From: an uncultured Ignavibacteria bacterium
GTDB taxonomy: Bacteria > Bacteroidota > Ignavibacteria > Kapaibacteriales > UBA2268
Assembly (NCBI GenBank): GCA_903862655.1
Contig: CAIOZA010000095.1
Location: 1-64,000, forward strand
Direction: 5' to 3'
Length of the DNA stretch: 64,000 bases
Positions 35,388 through 43,978 of this stretch are shown here, piece after piece (positions within the stretch are counted from its first letter, which is position 1; each line of letters opens with the position of its first letter). Both the position numbers and the translations under genes were made by a program. The notes beneath the pieces are model-generated. The model was not told the origin of the DNA. It searched no databases and saw only the letters and a program-made list of their open reading frames with translations.

Positions 35388-36680
35388 TTAGTTCATTTCC
35401 TTTCTTGGATCTGTGATTACTCCGGTTAATGCACTGGCGGCGGCAACAGCAGGCGAACAAAGATATACTTCAGAATCAGGATTGCCCATTCTTCCTTTGA
35501 AGTTACGATTTGTAGTTGAGAGTGCTTTTTCACCATTTCCAAGTGCGCCCTGATGTATTCCAAGGCAGGGACCGCATCCCGGATTGACTATGACGGCTCC
35601 TGCAGTCATCAAATCCATCAGATAGCCTTTTTCCATGGCTTCACGGTAGATTTTACCAGATGCCGGAAAGATTAACATTCTGGTTCCCTTCGCCACTTTC
35701 TTATTTCTAACTATATTTGCAGCAATTTCAAGATCATCAAGTCTGCCGTTCGTGCAAGAACCGATAACGATCTGATCGATTTTAATTCCCAAAAGATCTG
35801 TAACCGGTTTGACATTATCAACTGTATGAGGACATGCCAGCTGTGGTACTAAAGTATCTGCATTGATTTCAATGATTCTTTCGTACTGAGCGTCTTCGTC
35901 AGGCATTATCAGTTCTAACTCATCTGTTACTCCTGCTGTCTCTCTAAGATACTTCACTGTTTCTTCATCGGGAGGCACAATACCTGAAGTAGCTCCTGCT
36001 TCAACACTCATATTGCAGATGGTCAATCTACCTGAAGTACTCATACTCCTGATGGTTTCCCCATGAAATTCAATAACTTTAAAATTTGCGCCTTCTGCAG
36101 ATATGATTCCAATCAGATGTAGAATTAAATCCTTTGGTAGTACATTTTCAGCAAGTTTACCATTAACAACAACTTTAATTGTAGCAGGTACCTGAACATT
36201 CAAAGCGGTTCCAAGTGTCCAGACTGAAGCCATTTCTGTTGCACCAATTCCGAACGAGAAGGCACCTAGAGCACCATGACTTGTGGTATGGCTGTCAGTT
36301 CCAACAACTACGAAACCTGGTCTCACATAACCCATCTCCGGGAGAATCTGATGGCAAATCCCCATCTCGTCACCACGAATGTCATGGAATTTTGTAATAT
36401 TCTGTTCTCCGATAAAAGTCCGGACTTTTTTATGGTTGGTTGCAGTCTTTGAGCTTTCAGCAGGAACGCGGTGATCGAAAATAATTGCGATTCTAGTAGG
36501 ATCCCAGACATTTGCTTCAAGATTAGTTTCTTTATAAATTTCCTGAAACTGATTAATAACTAATGCAGCATTTTCGTGTGACATAGCCAAGCTGACAGCC
36601 GGTTCAACAATCTCACCAACCTGAACCGATTCTCTGCCACAAGCTTTAGCCAGTATTTTCTGAACAATCGTTTGATTCAT
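35388..36680 (-). CDS. leuC: 3-isopropylmalate dehydratase family large subunit (LeuC/HacA-type)
   Basis: The frame extends to 36728, but ATG 36680 has an AGAGG ribosome-binding site and gives the family N-terminus MNQTIVQKILAKACG, for 430 residues. The iron-sulfur cysteines are in GSCTNGRLDD and PGCGPCLGIHQGAL (CxxC). The GTDSHTTSHGALGAFSFGIGATE stretch is the conserved substrate-cluster region. This short type is shared by LeuC, homoaconitase and dimethylmalate dehydratase, so the name marks the family. It forms an operon with leuD. Upstream, a terminator at 36733-36764 isolates it from the receiver gene. No leuA or leuB lies beside it. Confidence 0.78.
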   Translation of the reverse strand: MNQTIVQKILAKACGRESVQVGEIVEPAVSLAMSHENAALVINQFQEIYKETNLEANVWDPTRIAIIFDHRVPAESSKTATNHKKVRTFIGEQNITKFHDIRGDEMGICHQILPEMGYVRPGFVVVGTDSHTTSHGALGAFSFGIGATEMASVWTLGTALNVQVPATIKVVVNGKLAENVLPKDLILHLIGIISAEGANFKVIEFHGETIRSMSTSGRLTICNMSVEAGATSGIVPPDEETVKYLRETAGVTDELELIMPDEDAQYERIIEINADTLVPQLACPHTVDNVKPVTDLLGIKIDQIVIGSCTNGRLDDLEIAANIVRNKKVAKGTRMLIFPASGKIYREAMEKGYLMDLMTAGAVIVNPGCGPCLGIHQGALGNGEKALSTTNRNFKGRMGNPDSEVYLCSPAVAAASALTGVITDPRKEMN

Positions 36681-36732
36681 AAATTCCTCTGTTATCAAAA
36701 ATAATATTGACAATGATCTAACATACAAAAAT

Positions 36733-36764
36733 AAAGGTAAATACGATATCTTGTATTCACCTTT
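36733..36764 (-). terminator. Terminator between the receiver-protein gene and leuC
   Basis: A 12-bp stem with one G-U pair (36733-36744 and 36753-36764) is followed on the minus strand by TTTATTTTTG. It lies about 25 bases after the receiver gene stop. Confidence 0.75.
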
Positions 36765-36787
36765 TGAAAAAAACTCATAATATATTA

Positions 36788-37189
36788 TTATTTTGTTATT
36801 ACAACCATATTCTCATCGCCTAATACTTCAAGAATTTTATCAAGTAAAACTTCTCTTGTAAATGGTTTGGTAATAAATCCTTTTGCCCCTATTTTATATG
36901 TTTTAGCTATTACCGAGGCATCTAAATGTCCGGACAGTATGATAACAGGTATATTCACTGTTACATCAAGATTCTTCATAATATGAAGAAGAATATCTCC
37001 ATTAAAAGTTGGTATAAAGATATCGAGAAGAATCAAATCGGGTTGTTTATTAATTGCTTGATTCAATCCGACGAACGGATCTCCGGCACTAATAGTTCTG
37101 TAGCCACCTTTCTCAAGTGCATTAGTAATATACACCTGTGTCCAGTTGTCGTCATCAATTATTAATACTGTTTTTCCTAATTCGTTCAT
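36788..37189 (-). CDS. Single-domain response regulator (CheY-like receiver)
   Basis: This 133-residue protein consists of one receiver domain with no output domain. The acidic pocket is D12/D13, the phosphoacceptor D56 in LLDIFIP, the switch residue S86, and the conserved K108 in TKPF. Proteins of this kind relay phosphate or bind a partner protein. No histidine kinase is adjacent; the nearest is the orphan kinase at 45884. It is flanked by a terminator on its 3' side and lies about 105 bases downstream of the CoA-transferase gene. Confidence 0.9.
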   Translation of the reverse strand: MNELGKTVLIIDDDNWTQVYITNALEKGGYRTISAGDPFVGLNQAINKQPDLILLDIFIPTFNGDILLHIMKNLDVTVNIPVIILSGHLDASVIAKTYKIGAKGFITKPFTREVLLDKILEVLGDENMVVITK

Positions 37190-37293
37190 AAATCAAAATC
37201 ATTGTGAAACATCAATATCCATCTAGAAAATACCATACCAAAAAACCATATTATGATACCAATATACGAGTATACGAGAAAACTCAAAATAAA

Positions 37294-38487
37294 TTATATT
37301 ATTTTGCTTTTCTTCAATTGAAGAATATCATCTATTGAATAACCTAATGTCTTTAATATATCTTCAGTATTCTGTGATAGCAATGGCGGTGGCGATTCTA
37401 CAAAACACGGTGTCTTTTCGAATTTTGCAGTCATATTGAACAATTTTACTTTTCCTATCCCCTGAACATCAATTTCGTTGAAAGTCTGTCTGTGATCAAT
37501 TTGAGACTGATTCAATGAATCTTCAAGAGATAAAATTGCGCCGGATGGTATATCACTTTTATTAAGAGTTTCGACCCAAAAATCCGTTCCTTTTAAGACT
37601 AAAACATTTTCTAGTAAAGGAGTTAATTCTTTCCTGTTTTTTTTGCGCGTGTCTCTTTCCTTGAACCTGAGATCTTCTTTCAATTCTGATAGACCGAGGA
37701 CATCAGCAACGGATTCCCATTGTTCCTGTTTATTTGCGGCTATATTTATAAAACCATCCTTTGTTCTGAATACACCCGATGGTGCCGCTGTGAAATTATC
37801 GTTGCCTAGCAGCTGCGGCTCCTGATTACCGATCATAAGATTAGCCACTACCCACCCCATCAATGGCATTACAGAATCAAGAAGAGAGACATCAATGAAT
37901 TGTCCCTCACCGGATCGTTCGCGGTGGAATAGTGCAGACATCACAGCAAAAGCAGCATTAAGGCCTCCAACTGTATCGCATAACGGAAAACCGGCTCTCA
38001 AAGGATTAAGGTTTTCATCTCCATTGATTGCCATTACTCCGCTCAATCCCTGAATAATCTGATCATAAGCAGGTTTCTTGGCATCAGGTCCAGTCTGACC
38101 AAATCCCGAAATTGCACAATATATAATTTTGTCATTTACTTCCTTAATCTTGTCATACCCAATACCAAGTCTGTCCATAACACCTGGCCGAAAGTTCTCT
38201 ACAACCACATCTGCGGTTTTTGCTAATTCGAGAAAGATTTCCTTGGCTTTGCTTTCTTTGAGATTTAATGTAAGTGATTTTTTATTAGCATTTTGAGCAA
38301 GGAAGCTAGTTCCCATTAGTAATTTATTGTATTCTGGAACACAACCCAATTTGCGGGCAAGATCACCATCGACAGGATTTTCAATTTTTATTACTTCAGC
38401 TCCAAGCCAAGCCAGATGCAGAGTACAAAATGGTCCGGAAAGAACATTTGTCAAATCAAGAACTCTTATACCTTCTAAAATTTTCAT
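37294..38487 (-). CDS. CaiB/BaiF family III CoA-transferase
   Basis: This 397-residue enzyme moves CoA between carboxylic acids through an aspartyl-CoA anhydride. The nucleophile is D171 in GFPLCDTVGGLNAAF, and the N-terminus LEGIRVLDLTNVLSGPFC is typical of the family. The pairing with HMG-CoA lyase resembles the mammalian SUGCT-HMGCL chemistry, in which a dicarboxylic acid such as 3-hydroxy-3-methylglutarate is activated with CoA and then cleaved. The substrate is inferred from context only. The gene starts 21 bases after the lyase stop and is co-transcribed with it. Confidence 0.88.
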   Translation of the reverse strand: MKILEGIRVLDLTNVLSGPFCTLHLAWLGAEVIKIENPVDGDLARKLGCVPEYNKLLMGTSFLAQNANKKSLTLNLKESKAKEIFLELAKTADVVVENFRPGVMDRLGIGYDKIKEVNDKIIYCAISGFGQTGPDAKKPAYDQIIQGLSGVMAINGDENLNPLRAGFPLCDTVGGLNAAFAVMSALFHRERSGEGQFIDVSLLDSVMPLMGWVVANLMIGNQEPQLLGNDNFTAAPSGVFRTKDGFINIAANKQEQWESVADVLGLSELKEDLRFKERDTRKKNRKELTPLLENVLVLKGTDFWVETLNKSDIPSGAILSLEDSLNQSQIDHRQTFNEIDVQGIGKVKLFNMTAKFEKTPCFVESPPPLLSQNTEDILKTLGYSIDDILQLKKSKII

Positions 38488-38508
38488 AAAATCACTATTA
38501 GTTTATTA

Positions 38509-39411
38509 TTAATGATTAATAGGTCCGGATTTATAAATATAACCGGGTAAATGCTTTTCGAAGAAAATGGAAGCTTCTTCAGCAAGCGAGATAAGTGTGT
38601 TTAAATTTATGTTAGAAGGTCGATTCATATTCTGCATCATATGAGCAAAATCTTCTGTTGAGACATTTCCCGAAGCTAATTTTGTGAACGGGCAGCCACC
38701 GAGTCCACCAAAAGCTGTTTCAATATATGTCGCTCCTGAATCGATTGCTGTAAGAGTATTTACTAGTCCCATACCGTACGTATTATGGAAATGGCAGGCA
38801 ATTTGAATGTCCCCATTCAAAGAATTAATTTTATTAAACATTCTTTTAACCTGAGCAGGATTAGCATGACCAGCTGTGTCAGCTAAACTTATTTTTGTAA
38901 TACCAGCTTCTAAATATTTTTCAACAATTGAATATACCTTGTTTTCATCTATTGCCCCTTCAAACCCGCAACCAAATGCAGATTGTACAGATACCTGAAT
39001 ATTTTGCCGGGATCTTATAGCTTCTTTAGCAATATTAATAATTCTATCAGTGGCTTCGTCAGTTGTCATTCCCGTGTTTTTCATTGAATGAGTATCGCTA
39101 GCAGATACTCCCATACAAATCATGTCAACGTCAGCAGAAACAGCTCTCTCATAACCTTTCTCGTTGAGGATAAGAGCTGAAAGATAAACATCCTTTGTAA
39201 CATTGCTTTGCTTGAAATGCGCGAATATGTCAGATGTATCCTTCATCTGTGGCATTTTATCAGGATTAACGAATGAGCCAACCTGTATGAATTTTATACC
39301 GGATTCGATAAGTGTTTCAATCCATTTAATTTTAATTTCAAGTGGGACGATTTTCTTCTCCATTTGGAGTCCGTCCCGCATACCAACTTCATGTATGATT
39401 ATATCTTTCAT
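38509..39411 (-). CDS. Hydroxymethylglutaryl-CoA lyase family enzyme
   Basis: This 300-residue TIM-barrel aldol lyase has the HMG-CoA lyase residues. These are R12-D13 in EVGMRDGLQ, the metal-binding H207 and H209 in CHFHNTYGMG, and the catalytic Cys C240 in GGLGGCPFTKLASGN. The usual reaction is HMG-CoA to acetyl-CoA and acetoacetate, which serves leucine breakdown or ketone metabolism. Citramalyl-like substrates are also possible within the wider family. It lies 17 bases after the transporter gene and 21 before the CoA-transferase gene, so the three form an operon. Confidence 0.9.
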   Translation of the reverse strand: MKDIIIHEVGMRDGLQMEKKIVPLEIKIKWIETLIESGIKFIQVGSFVNPDKMPQMKDTSDIFAHFKQSNVTKDVYLSALILNEKGYERAVSADVDMICMGVSASDTHSMKNTGMTTDEATDRIINIAKEAIRSRQNIQVSVQSAFGCGFEGAIDENKVYSIVEKYLEAGITKISLADTAGHANPAQVKRMFNKINSLNGDIQIACHFHNTYGMGLVNTLTAIDSGATYIETAFGGLGGCPFTKLASGNVSTEDFAHMMQNMNRPSNINLNTLISLAEEASIFFEKHLPGYIYKSGPINH

Positions 39412-39428
39412 ATTCCTTTTGCCAAAAA

Positions 39429-40808
39429 TTAGTGCTGTTCTTTAAAACCTTTGAGCATCCACTTTCTTGCAAGAATCAATCCTACAGGGCTTGCTATTGC
39501 GATGAAGCCGTATATTAGCCACATAAATTCAGTATGTGTTGCCTGAGGTGGAACTCCTGTGGGACAATACTTTGTTAGAAACCATCCTGAGTAAAAACTT
39601 GTTAATACCTTTGTCAGGAACCATGGAAATTGACCAAGTCCCATATAGATACCTGTCATATCTTTAGGCGCGATTTCAGCGACCCATTGCAGGAAACGTG
39701 GCTGCCACATAGCTTCACCAATTGTAAGAACGATAATATATAACATCAATATTGTGGTATTTGGACCTAAAACAAGCAAAAATGGTGCAGAAGCCATCAC
39801 AATTGTACCATAAATCATCATTTTGTATGTATGCTTCTTTGAAGTCAATGCAGCAATAGCAGGAGTAAGTATAAAAATAAATATCGGATTGAGATTAACG
39901 AAAAATTCAAAGTACTCACTCACAACTCCACTGAATGCTCTTGAGCAGTACTGTGGAAGAGTCAGCCAGTTATGAGCAAATAATGTTTGCACAGGAATTA
40001 GGATAAATATAAAGAAAAGAAAACGATAATCATTATAAGGGAAACGTTTTGCATAATTGAAAATTCTTTGCTTTAAGGGTGCTTCAGCTTTCGTTTCTTT
40101 CTCTTCAATTTCGATAGTCTGGTTCTCATCTAAAGCTTTTTTTAAAGAAGCTTTTGTGAGAAGAAACATTACTACAATTATCCCAATAAATGTCAAAAGG
40201 ACATATACCCAAAATACACCTGAAATTCCAAATTTATCTCTTACCGGAGGAGAAATAAAACCAGGTAGGAAGCCTCCAAGATTCATCAATGCATAAAGCA
40301 TTGCATAACCCATCGCTGAGGTTTTAGCATTTGTCAACTTCTTTACTGCAGTGTAGCAAGCAGGTTGATAGATACCGTAGCCAATAATTATACCAACAAT
40401 ACCACCCATTGCTATCAGATGTGAATTTGACCACATACCCGTATCCCCACCAATAAGTGGGGATAGAGTAACTATGATTCTTCCGACCATCATGGTGGAT
40501 AGAGCAATCAATAAGGCTTTGCGAATACCCATAAAATCCACTGTTGCTCCGAGGAAAAGCATAGCAATTGTTATTCCGCCGGTGAGAAAGCCCACCATAG
40601 GACTTGCCTGTATATCAGTCAGTTTTAGTGACTGATTGAAAAACAATGCCAGCAAGGTCAGCATTCCAAAATAGGTCAGACCTTCCAATAAGTAGGAAAG
40701 ATTTATACCAAACAGTGCCTTCGATGTTTTGAACAAATCCTTAAATGGAGTAGTGACTTCATTGATTGTCTGGCGGATAATGCCTGTCTGGTTCTGGGTA
40801 TCGCTCAT
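39429..40808 (-). CDS. MFS transporter, POT/PTR-like
   Basis: This 459-residue protein has about 12-14 hydrophobic helices and a charged cytoplasmic loop in the middle (KKALDENQTIEIEEKETK). The GYAMLYALMNLGGFLPGF segment resembles the proton-dependent oligopeptide transporter branch. The ligand is unknown; since it leads the HMG-CoA lyase and CoA-transferase genes, uptake of the acid they use is a fair guess. The POT hallmark ExxER is not obvious, so the assignment to MFS is firmer than to POT. Confidence 0.78.
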   Translation of the reverse strand: MSDTQNQTGIIRQTINEVTTPFKDLFKTSKALFGINLSYLLEGLTYFGMLTLLALFFNQSLKLTDIQASPMVGFLTGGITIAMLFLGATVDFMGIRKALLIALSTMMVGRIIVTLSPLIGGDTGMWSNSHLIAMGGIVGIIIGYGIYQPACYTAVKKLTNAKTSAMGYAMLYALMNLGGFLPGFISPPVRDKFGISGVFWVYVLLTFIGIIVVMFLLTKASLKKALDENQTIEIEEKETKAEAPLKQRIFNYAKRFPYNDYRFLFFIFILIPVQTLFAHNWLTLPQYCSRAFSGVVSEYFEFFVNLNPIFIFILTPAIAALTSKKHTYKMMIYGTIVMASAPFLLVLGPNTTILMLYIIVLTIGEAMWQPRFLQWVAEIAPKDMTGIYMGLGQFPWFLTKVLTSFYSGWFLTKYCPTGVPPQATHTEFMWLIYGFIAIASPVGLILARKWMLKGFKEQH

Positions 40809-40913
40809 AATTATTTACATAAATTATTATTAAATATATTTTTCTAATTAACTTGATAACAGATTCGCATCTGCGAGATAGTGATAAAATTCAGTCCAGT
40901 TGATCATTCTGAA

Positions 40914-42050
40914 TTACAATTTCTCTGCTATAGCTTTTGCTAAGTCAAGTGTTGATGATGAGCCACCCATGTCATAGGTACGGACTTTGCCATCAGCTAT
41001 CACCTGAGCAGTAGCTTTTTCAAGTCTTTCAGCCATCTCAAATTCACCAAGATAATCAAGCATCATCTTTCCGGCAAGAATAGTGGCGATTGGATTAACT
41101 TTGTACAAACCGGAATATTTCGGAGCTGAACCATGTGATGGCTCGAAAACACCTAATTTCTCACCGATGTTGGCTGAGCAGGCAAATCCGAGTCCACCAA
41201 CCAATTGTGCTGTTAAATCCGAAATAACATCTCCATAAAGGTTTGGTGCAACCAGTACATCATAATTAAATGGATTCTTAATCAACCACATTGTCATTGC
41301 ATCGATGTTCGCTTCATCGTAGATGATTTCAGGATAATCCTTTGCAACTTCCTTGGATATTTCAAGGAATAATCCGTCTGTAGCACGAACCACATTTGCT
41401 TTATGAACAATAGTAACTTTCTTACGTCCATTGTTCTTAGCAAACTCAAATGCTTCACGTATAATTCTCTCAGAACCAAAACGAGTATTGATCTTGCATG
41501 ACACAGCAAATTCATTACCTTTGAGTTCTGCAAACTTCGAAAATGGGCTACTAAGCTTGGTGAGAGTTGCTATTAGTTCATCAGGTACCGGATTAAATTC
41601 AACACCGCAGTATAGATCTTCTGTGTTTTCACGGAAAACTACGATATCAATATTCTCTTTGAAATTTAATGGATTGCCGGGGTAAGCTTTGCAGGGTCTG
41701 AGGCAGTTATAAAGATCAAATAGCTGTCTCATCCTTACGATTGGAGAGCGATAAATCAGATTTTTGCCTTGTAATTCCGGAACAAGTTCTTCTTCTGCCT
41801 GCTTCATAGGTTTGGAAGTAATTGCTCCAAACATAGCGGCATCGACATTGCCAAGAATATCGATGGTTCTTTGTGGAAAGGCATCACCCTCTTTGCACCA
41901 GAATTCCCATCCAATATCAGCATGGATATATTCTGCATTAAGATTTAATTTGTCAAAAACAATTTTAGCGGCTTCAAGAACCTCAACGCCAACGCCATCG
42001 CCCGGAAGCCAGGCAATTTTGTAATGGTCTTTTTTTCTTAAGATCGACAT
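40914..42050 (-). CDS. NADP-type isocitrate/isopropylmalate dehydrogenase family enzyme
   Basis: This 378-residue enzyme belongs to the beta-decarboxylating dehydrogenases. The frame opens at a TTG at 42065, but that codon lies within the AAGGAAAG ribosome-binding site of the ATG at 42050, which is chosen. Catalytic residues are present: Tyr in ENTEDLYCG, Lys in VHKANV, and Asp residues in NLYGDVISDL. The cofactor site HGSAPKYSG has Lys-Tyr where NADP-isocitrate dehydrogenases do; NAD-dependent isopropylmalate dehydrogenases have Asp-Ile. The substrate loop RSPIVRMRQ keeps the isocitrate-type Ser. It is most likely isocitrate dehydrogenase, but a related substrate is possible. It is 105 bases upstream of the transporter gene. 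Confidence 0.8.
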   Translation of the reverse strand: MSILRKKDHYKIAWLPGDGVGVEVLEAAKIVFDKLNLNAEYIHADIGWEFWCKEGDAFPQRTIDILGNVDAAMFGAITSKPMKQAEEELVPELQGKNLIYRSPIVRMRQLFDLYNCLRPCKAYPGNPLNFKENIDIVVFRENTEDLYCGVEFNPVPDELIATLTKLSSPFSKFAELKGNEFAVSCKINTRFGSERIIREAFEFAKNNGRKKVTIVHKANVVRATDGLFLEISKEVAKDYPEIIYDEANIDAMTMWLIKNPFNYDVLVAPNLYGDVISDLTAQLVGGLGFACSANIGEKLGVFEPSHGSAPKYSGLYKVNPIATILAGKMMLDYLGEFEMAERLEKATAQVIADGKVRTYDMGGSSSTLDLAKAIAEKL

Positions 42051-42595
42051 AACTTTCCTTTTCAATAATTAAATAACTCTTTTAATAAGATGCAATAAAG
42101 CAATATGCAAAATAAGAGTTTAAATGTTAAAAGAAAAAGTAAAAAATTATTCTTCATCTATTTAACACTTATTAACTGATGCAACACATTGAATTAATAA
42201 TAGTGAATGTGATAAATTCACTTATTGATGATTTTTCTTAAAGATTAGGTAGCGAAGACATGCAAAGAATATAATGGATTACAATCTTACTTTGAACAAA
42301 ACCAACCTAAATATATTTTAGTTTATTCAAATATAATTATCATCTATCATAAAAGCACAACTAAAAGATTATATTTTAATATTACATTTGTTTTATAAAT
42401 TATATTATTGTATGTTTGAATAGTAAGAAAAAAACACAAAAAGCTTTGGTTAGTGGTATATCTCTGATTTTGTATTTATTGTTTTAATATAGATTTAATC
42501 ACATTTCAAACGAGTATATTATGCTACTATCCACACTAAAGAGCGTATTGAGTCGTCTTCAATTCAATCTTTACCTAATTAGAAAAGACACTCCT
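42051..42595. other. Gene-free AT-rich divergent region
   Basis: This region of about 545 bases separates the minus-strand dehydrogenase gene from the plus-strand T9SS gene. It is very AT-rich, with stops in all frames. I see no palindromic element of the kind found in other gaps and no RNA gene. It must hold the promoters of both flanking genes. Confidence 0.5.
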
Positions 42596-43912
42596 ATGAT
42601 TCATAAAAATATACTTTTTTGCATTTTGTTTCTTGTTTCTTTACTAGGTTCTTCGCATTCAGAAACACATAATTGGGCTGTTAACTTGAAGCTTCCCTAT
42701 TCCTCCAATTTTACTGGCATTTCAAAAGCTGATTCTTTGAATATCATGGCTTGTGCCAACTTTGAAACTTATCCCTCATTTAGACAAATCATCAAAACAA
42801 CTAATGGAGGTATAACCTGGAAAATGGTATATAATTTTAATGATAATAATTTAGGATGGTTTGAGGTTCAAAATATATGTTATCCCACTAAAAACTTCTG
42901 TATTGCCTCATGTGATTCCAACTATTTCTTGAAAACCACCGATGGAGGCGAAACATGGGTTCAGTTCCAAATTAAAATGGATTTGTTTACTAATGGCTTA
43001 ATTCATATCAGTTTACTCGATTCTTTAAATGGTATTATGGGTACTTATCGTAATATTGCTTTTTCAGATGATGGTTTTAAAACATATAAAATTTTGAAGC
43101 TTCCAAGACCATTAGTCATTGGAGATATAAAATTAGTCTCTTCGACTAAACTGTATCTATTGGCAGATAGTCCAATCAGTTTTTTTCAGTACGATATAAA
43201 AGAAGACTTATGGACTGAATATCCTGAATCTTTTCCGAAATATGATCCTGAATATAGAACACCTAATGGTATGTTTTTTTCTGATTCTCTTTTTGGTTAT
43301 GTAACAGGCAATAGGAGAGCAGATATTGGCGATGCATCTTATGACATGATTCACAAGACAACTGATTGCGGTAAAACCTGGGTAGAAAAATTTAATGCAT
43401 TAGTAAGTCCAAGAGGTGGTTTGACAGAAGTAGATTTCTGCGATAAAGAAAATGGGATAGCAGCGGGACCACAGGGCAAAATCTTCTGGACACATGATGC
43501 CGGAGAAACATGGTCTCAGGATTCAACACAAGCATTAATCAAAGCAACACCAGCGGTCATGCATGTTGCTAAGATAAACAAAAGCACAGCTCTAATCGCA
43601 GATTTCTCTGGAAATATGTGGAGAACACCAATAGGGACTGATATACCTAAAGTAAATGATGATGAATCAATGATATATCCCAATCCGGCTACGGATTTCA
43701 TAGAAATCTCCGTAGGGACACAGCTTGCTGTGTCCGATCAAAGCGATGTGAGGATTTATAATGTATTGGGTGAAATACAGACCACCCCGTCACTTCGTGA
43801 CACCCCTCCTTGGAAAGGAGTGGAAAAAGTAAGAATCAATGTTTCCAGCTTGGCACCGGGGATGTATTTTGTGAGGATAGGAGATCGAGTCAGTAAATTT
43901 GTCAAGTTGTAA
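42596..43912 (+). CDS. Secreted Ycf48-like propeller protein with T9SS sorting domain carrying two in-frame palindromic inserts
   Basis: The frame opens at 42521, but ATG 42596 gives the signal peptide (MIHKNILFCILFLVSLLGSSHS), for 438 residues. The body has Asp-box repeats (TTNGGITW, TTDGGETW, TTDCGKTW, THDAGETW) of the Ycf48/BNR propeller type. The C-terminus has the T9SS sorting domain (IYPNPATDFIEIS, then LAPGMYFVRIGDR). Two segments in that domain, coded at about 43712-43735 and 43781-43823, are palindromic elements related to intergenic repeats in this window. They add VGTQLAVS and TTPSLRDTPPWKGVE relative to the paralogue at 43979. The reading frame stays open. Confidence 0.8.
   Translation: MIHKNILFCILFLVSLLGSSHSETHNWAVNLKLPYSSNFTGISKADSLNIMACANFETYPSFRQIIKTTNGGITWKMVYNFNDNNLGWFEVQNICYPTKNFCIASCDSNYFLKTTDGGETWVQFQIKMDLFTNGLIHISLLDSLNGIMGTYRNIAFSDDGFKTYKILKLPRPLVIGDIKLVSSTKLYLLADSPISFFQYDIKEDLWTEYPESFPKYDPEYRTPNGMFFSDSLFGYVTGNRRADIGDASYDMIHKTTDCGKTWVEKFNALVSPRGGLTEVDFCDKENGIAAGPQGKIFWTHDAGETWSQDSTQALIKATPAVMHVAKINKSTALIADFSGNMWRTPIGTDIPKVNDDESMIYPNPATDFIEISVGTQLAVSDQSDVRIYNVLGEIQTTPSLRDTPPWKGVEKVRINVSSLAPGMYFVRIGDRVSKFVKL
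43712..43735 (+). repeat. Palindromic element inside the sorting-domain coding region (copy of the 53332 family)
   Basis: The 24 bases start with GTAGGG and contain a 9-bp stem, GGACACAGC with GCTGTGTCC. They match the complement of 53332-53355 except at three positions. Two of those differences are a compensatory pair in the stem (G-C to A-T), and the third is in the loop. The length is a multiple of three, so the frame is kept. Confidence 0.8.
43781..43823 (+). repeat. Second repeat element inside the sorting-domain coding region (copy of the 45378 family)
   Basis: This segment reads ACCACCCCGTC, a short CACTTCGTG palindrome, then CACCCCTCCTT and a GAG-TGG end. The complement of 45378-45426 has the same head (ACCACCCCGTC) and tail (CACCCCTCCTT, then AAA and GAGGGG), with a longer middle part. 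It codes for extra residues absent from the neighbouring paralogue. Confidence 0.7.
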
Positions 43913-43927
43913 TACATACATTTTATC

Positions 43928-43965
43928 ATCAACCCTATGGTTAACCCTAGGGTTGATTGATTTTT
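43928..43965 (+). terminator. Hairpin between the two Ycf48-like genes, probable terminator
   Basis: A 10-bp stem (ATCAACCCTA at 43928-43937, TAGGGTTGAT at 43948-43957) is followed by TGATTTTT. It lies 16 bases after the first gene's stop and 14 before the next gene's start, so it may end or attenuate transcription. The next gene has its own AGGAGAG site. Confidence 0.65.
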
Positions 43966-43978
43966 CTAGGAGAGACAA

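Noticed and set aside
40914-42050. leuB (3-isopropylmalate dehydrogenase)
   Set aside because: The cofactor site has Lys-Tyr, as in NADP-isocitrate dehydrogenases, and the isocitrate-type Ser is kept. A leuB call would rest only on nearby leuCD.
42051-42595. A small RNA gene or coding frame in the 545-base gap
   Set aside because: I found no stable stem, no tRNA-like fold and only short stop-rich frames.
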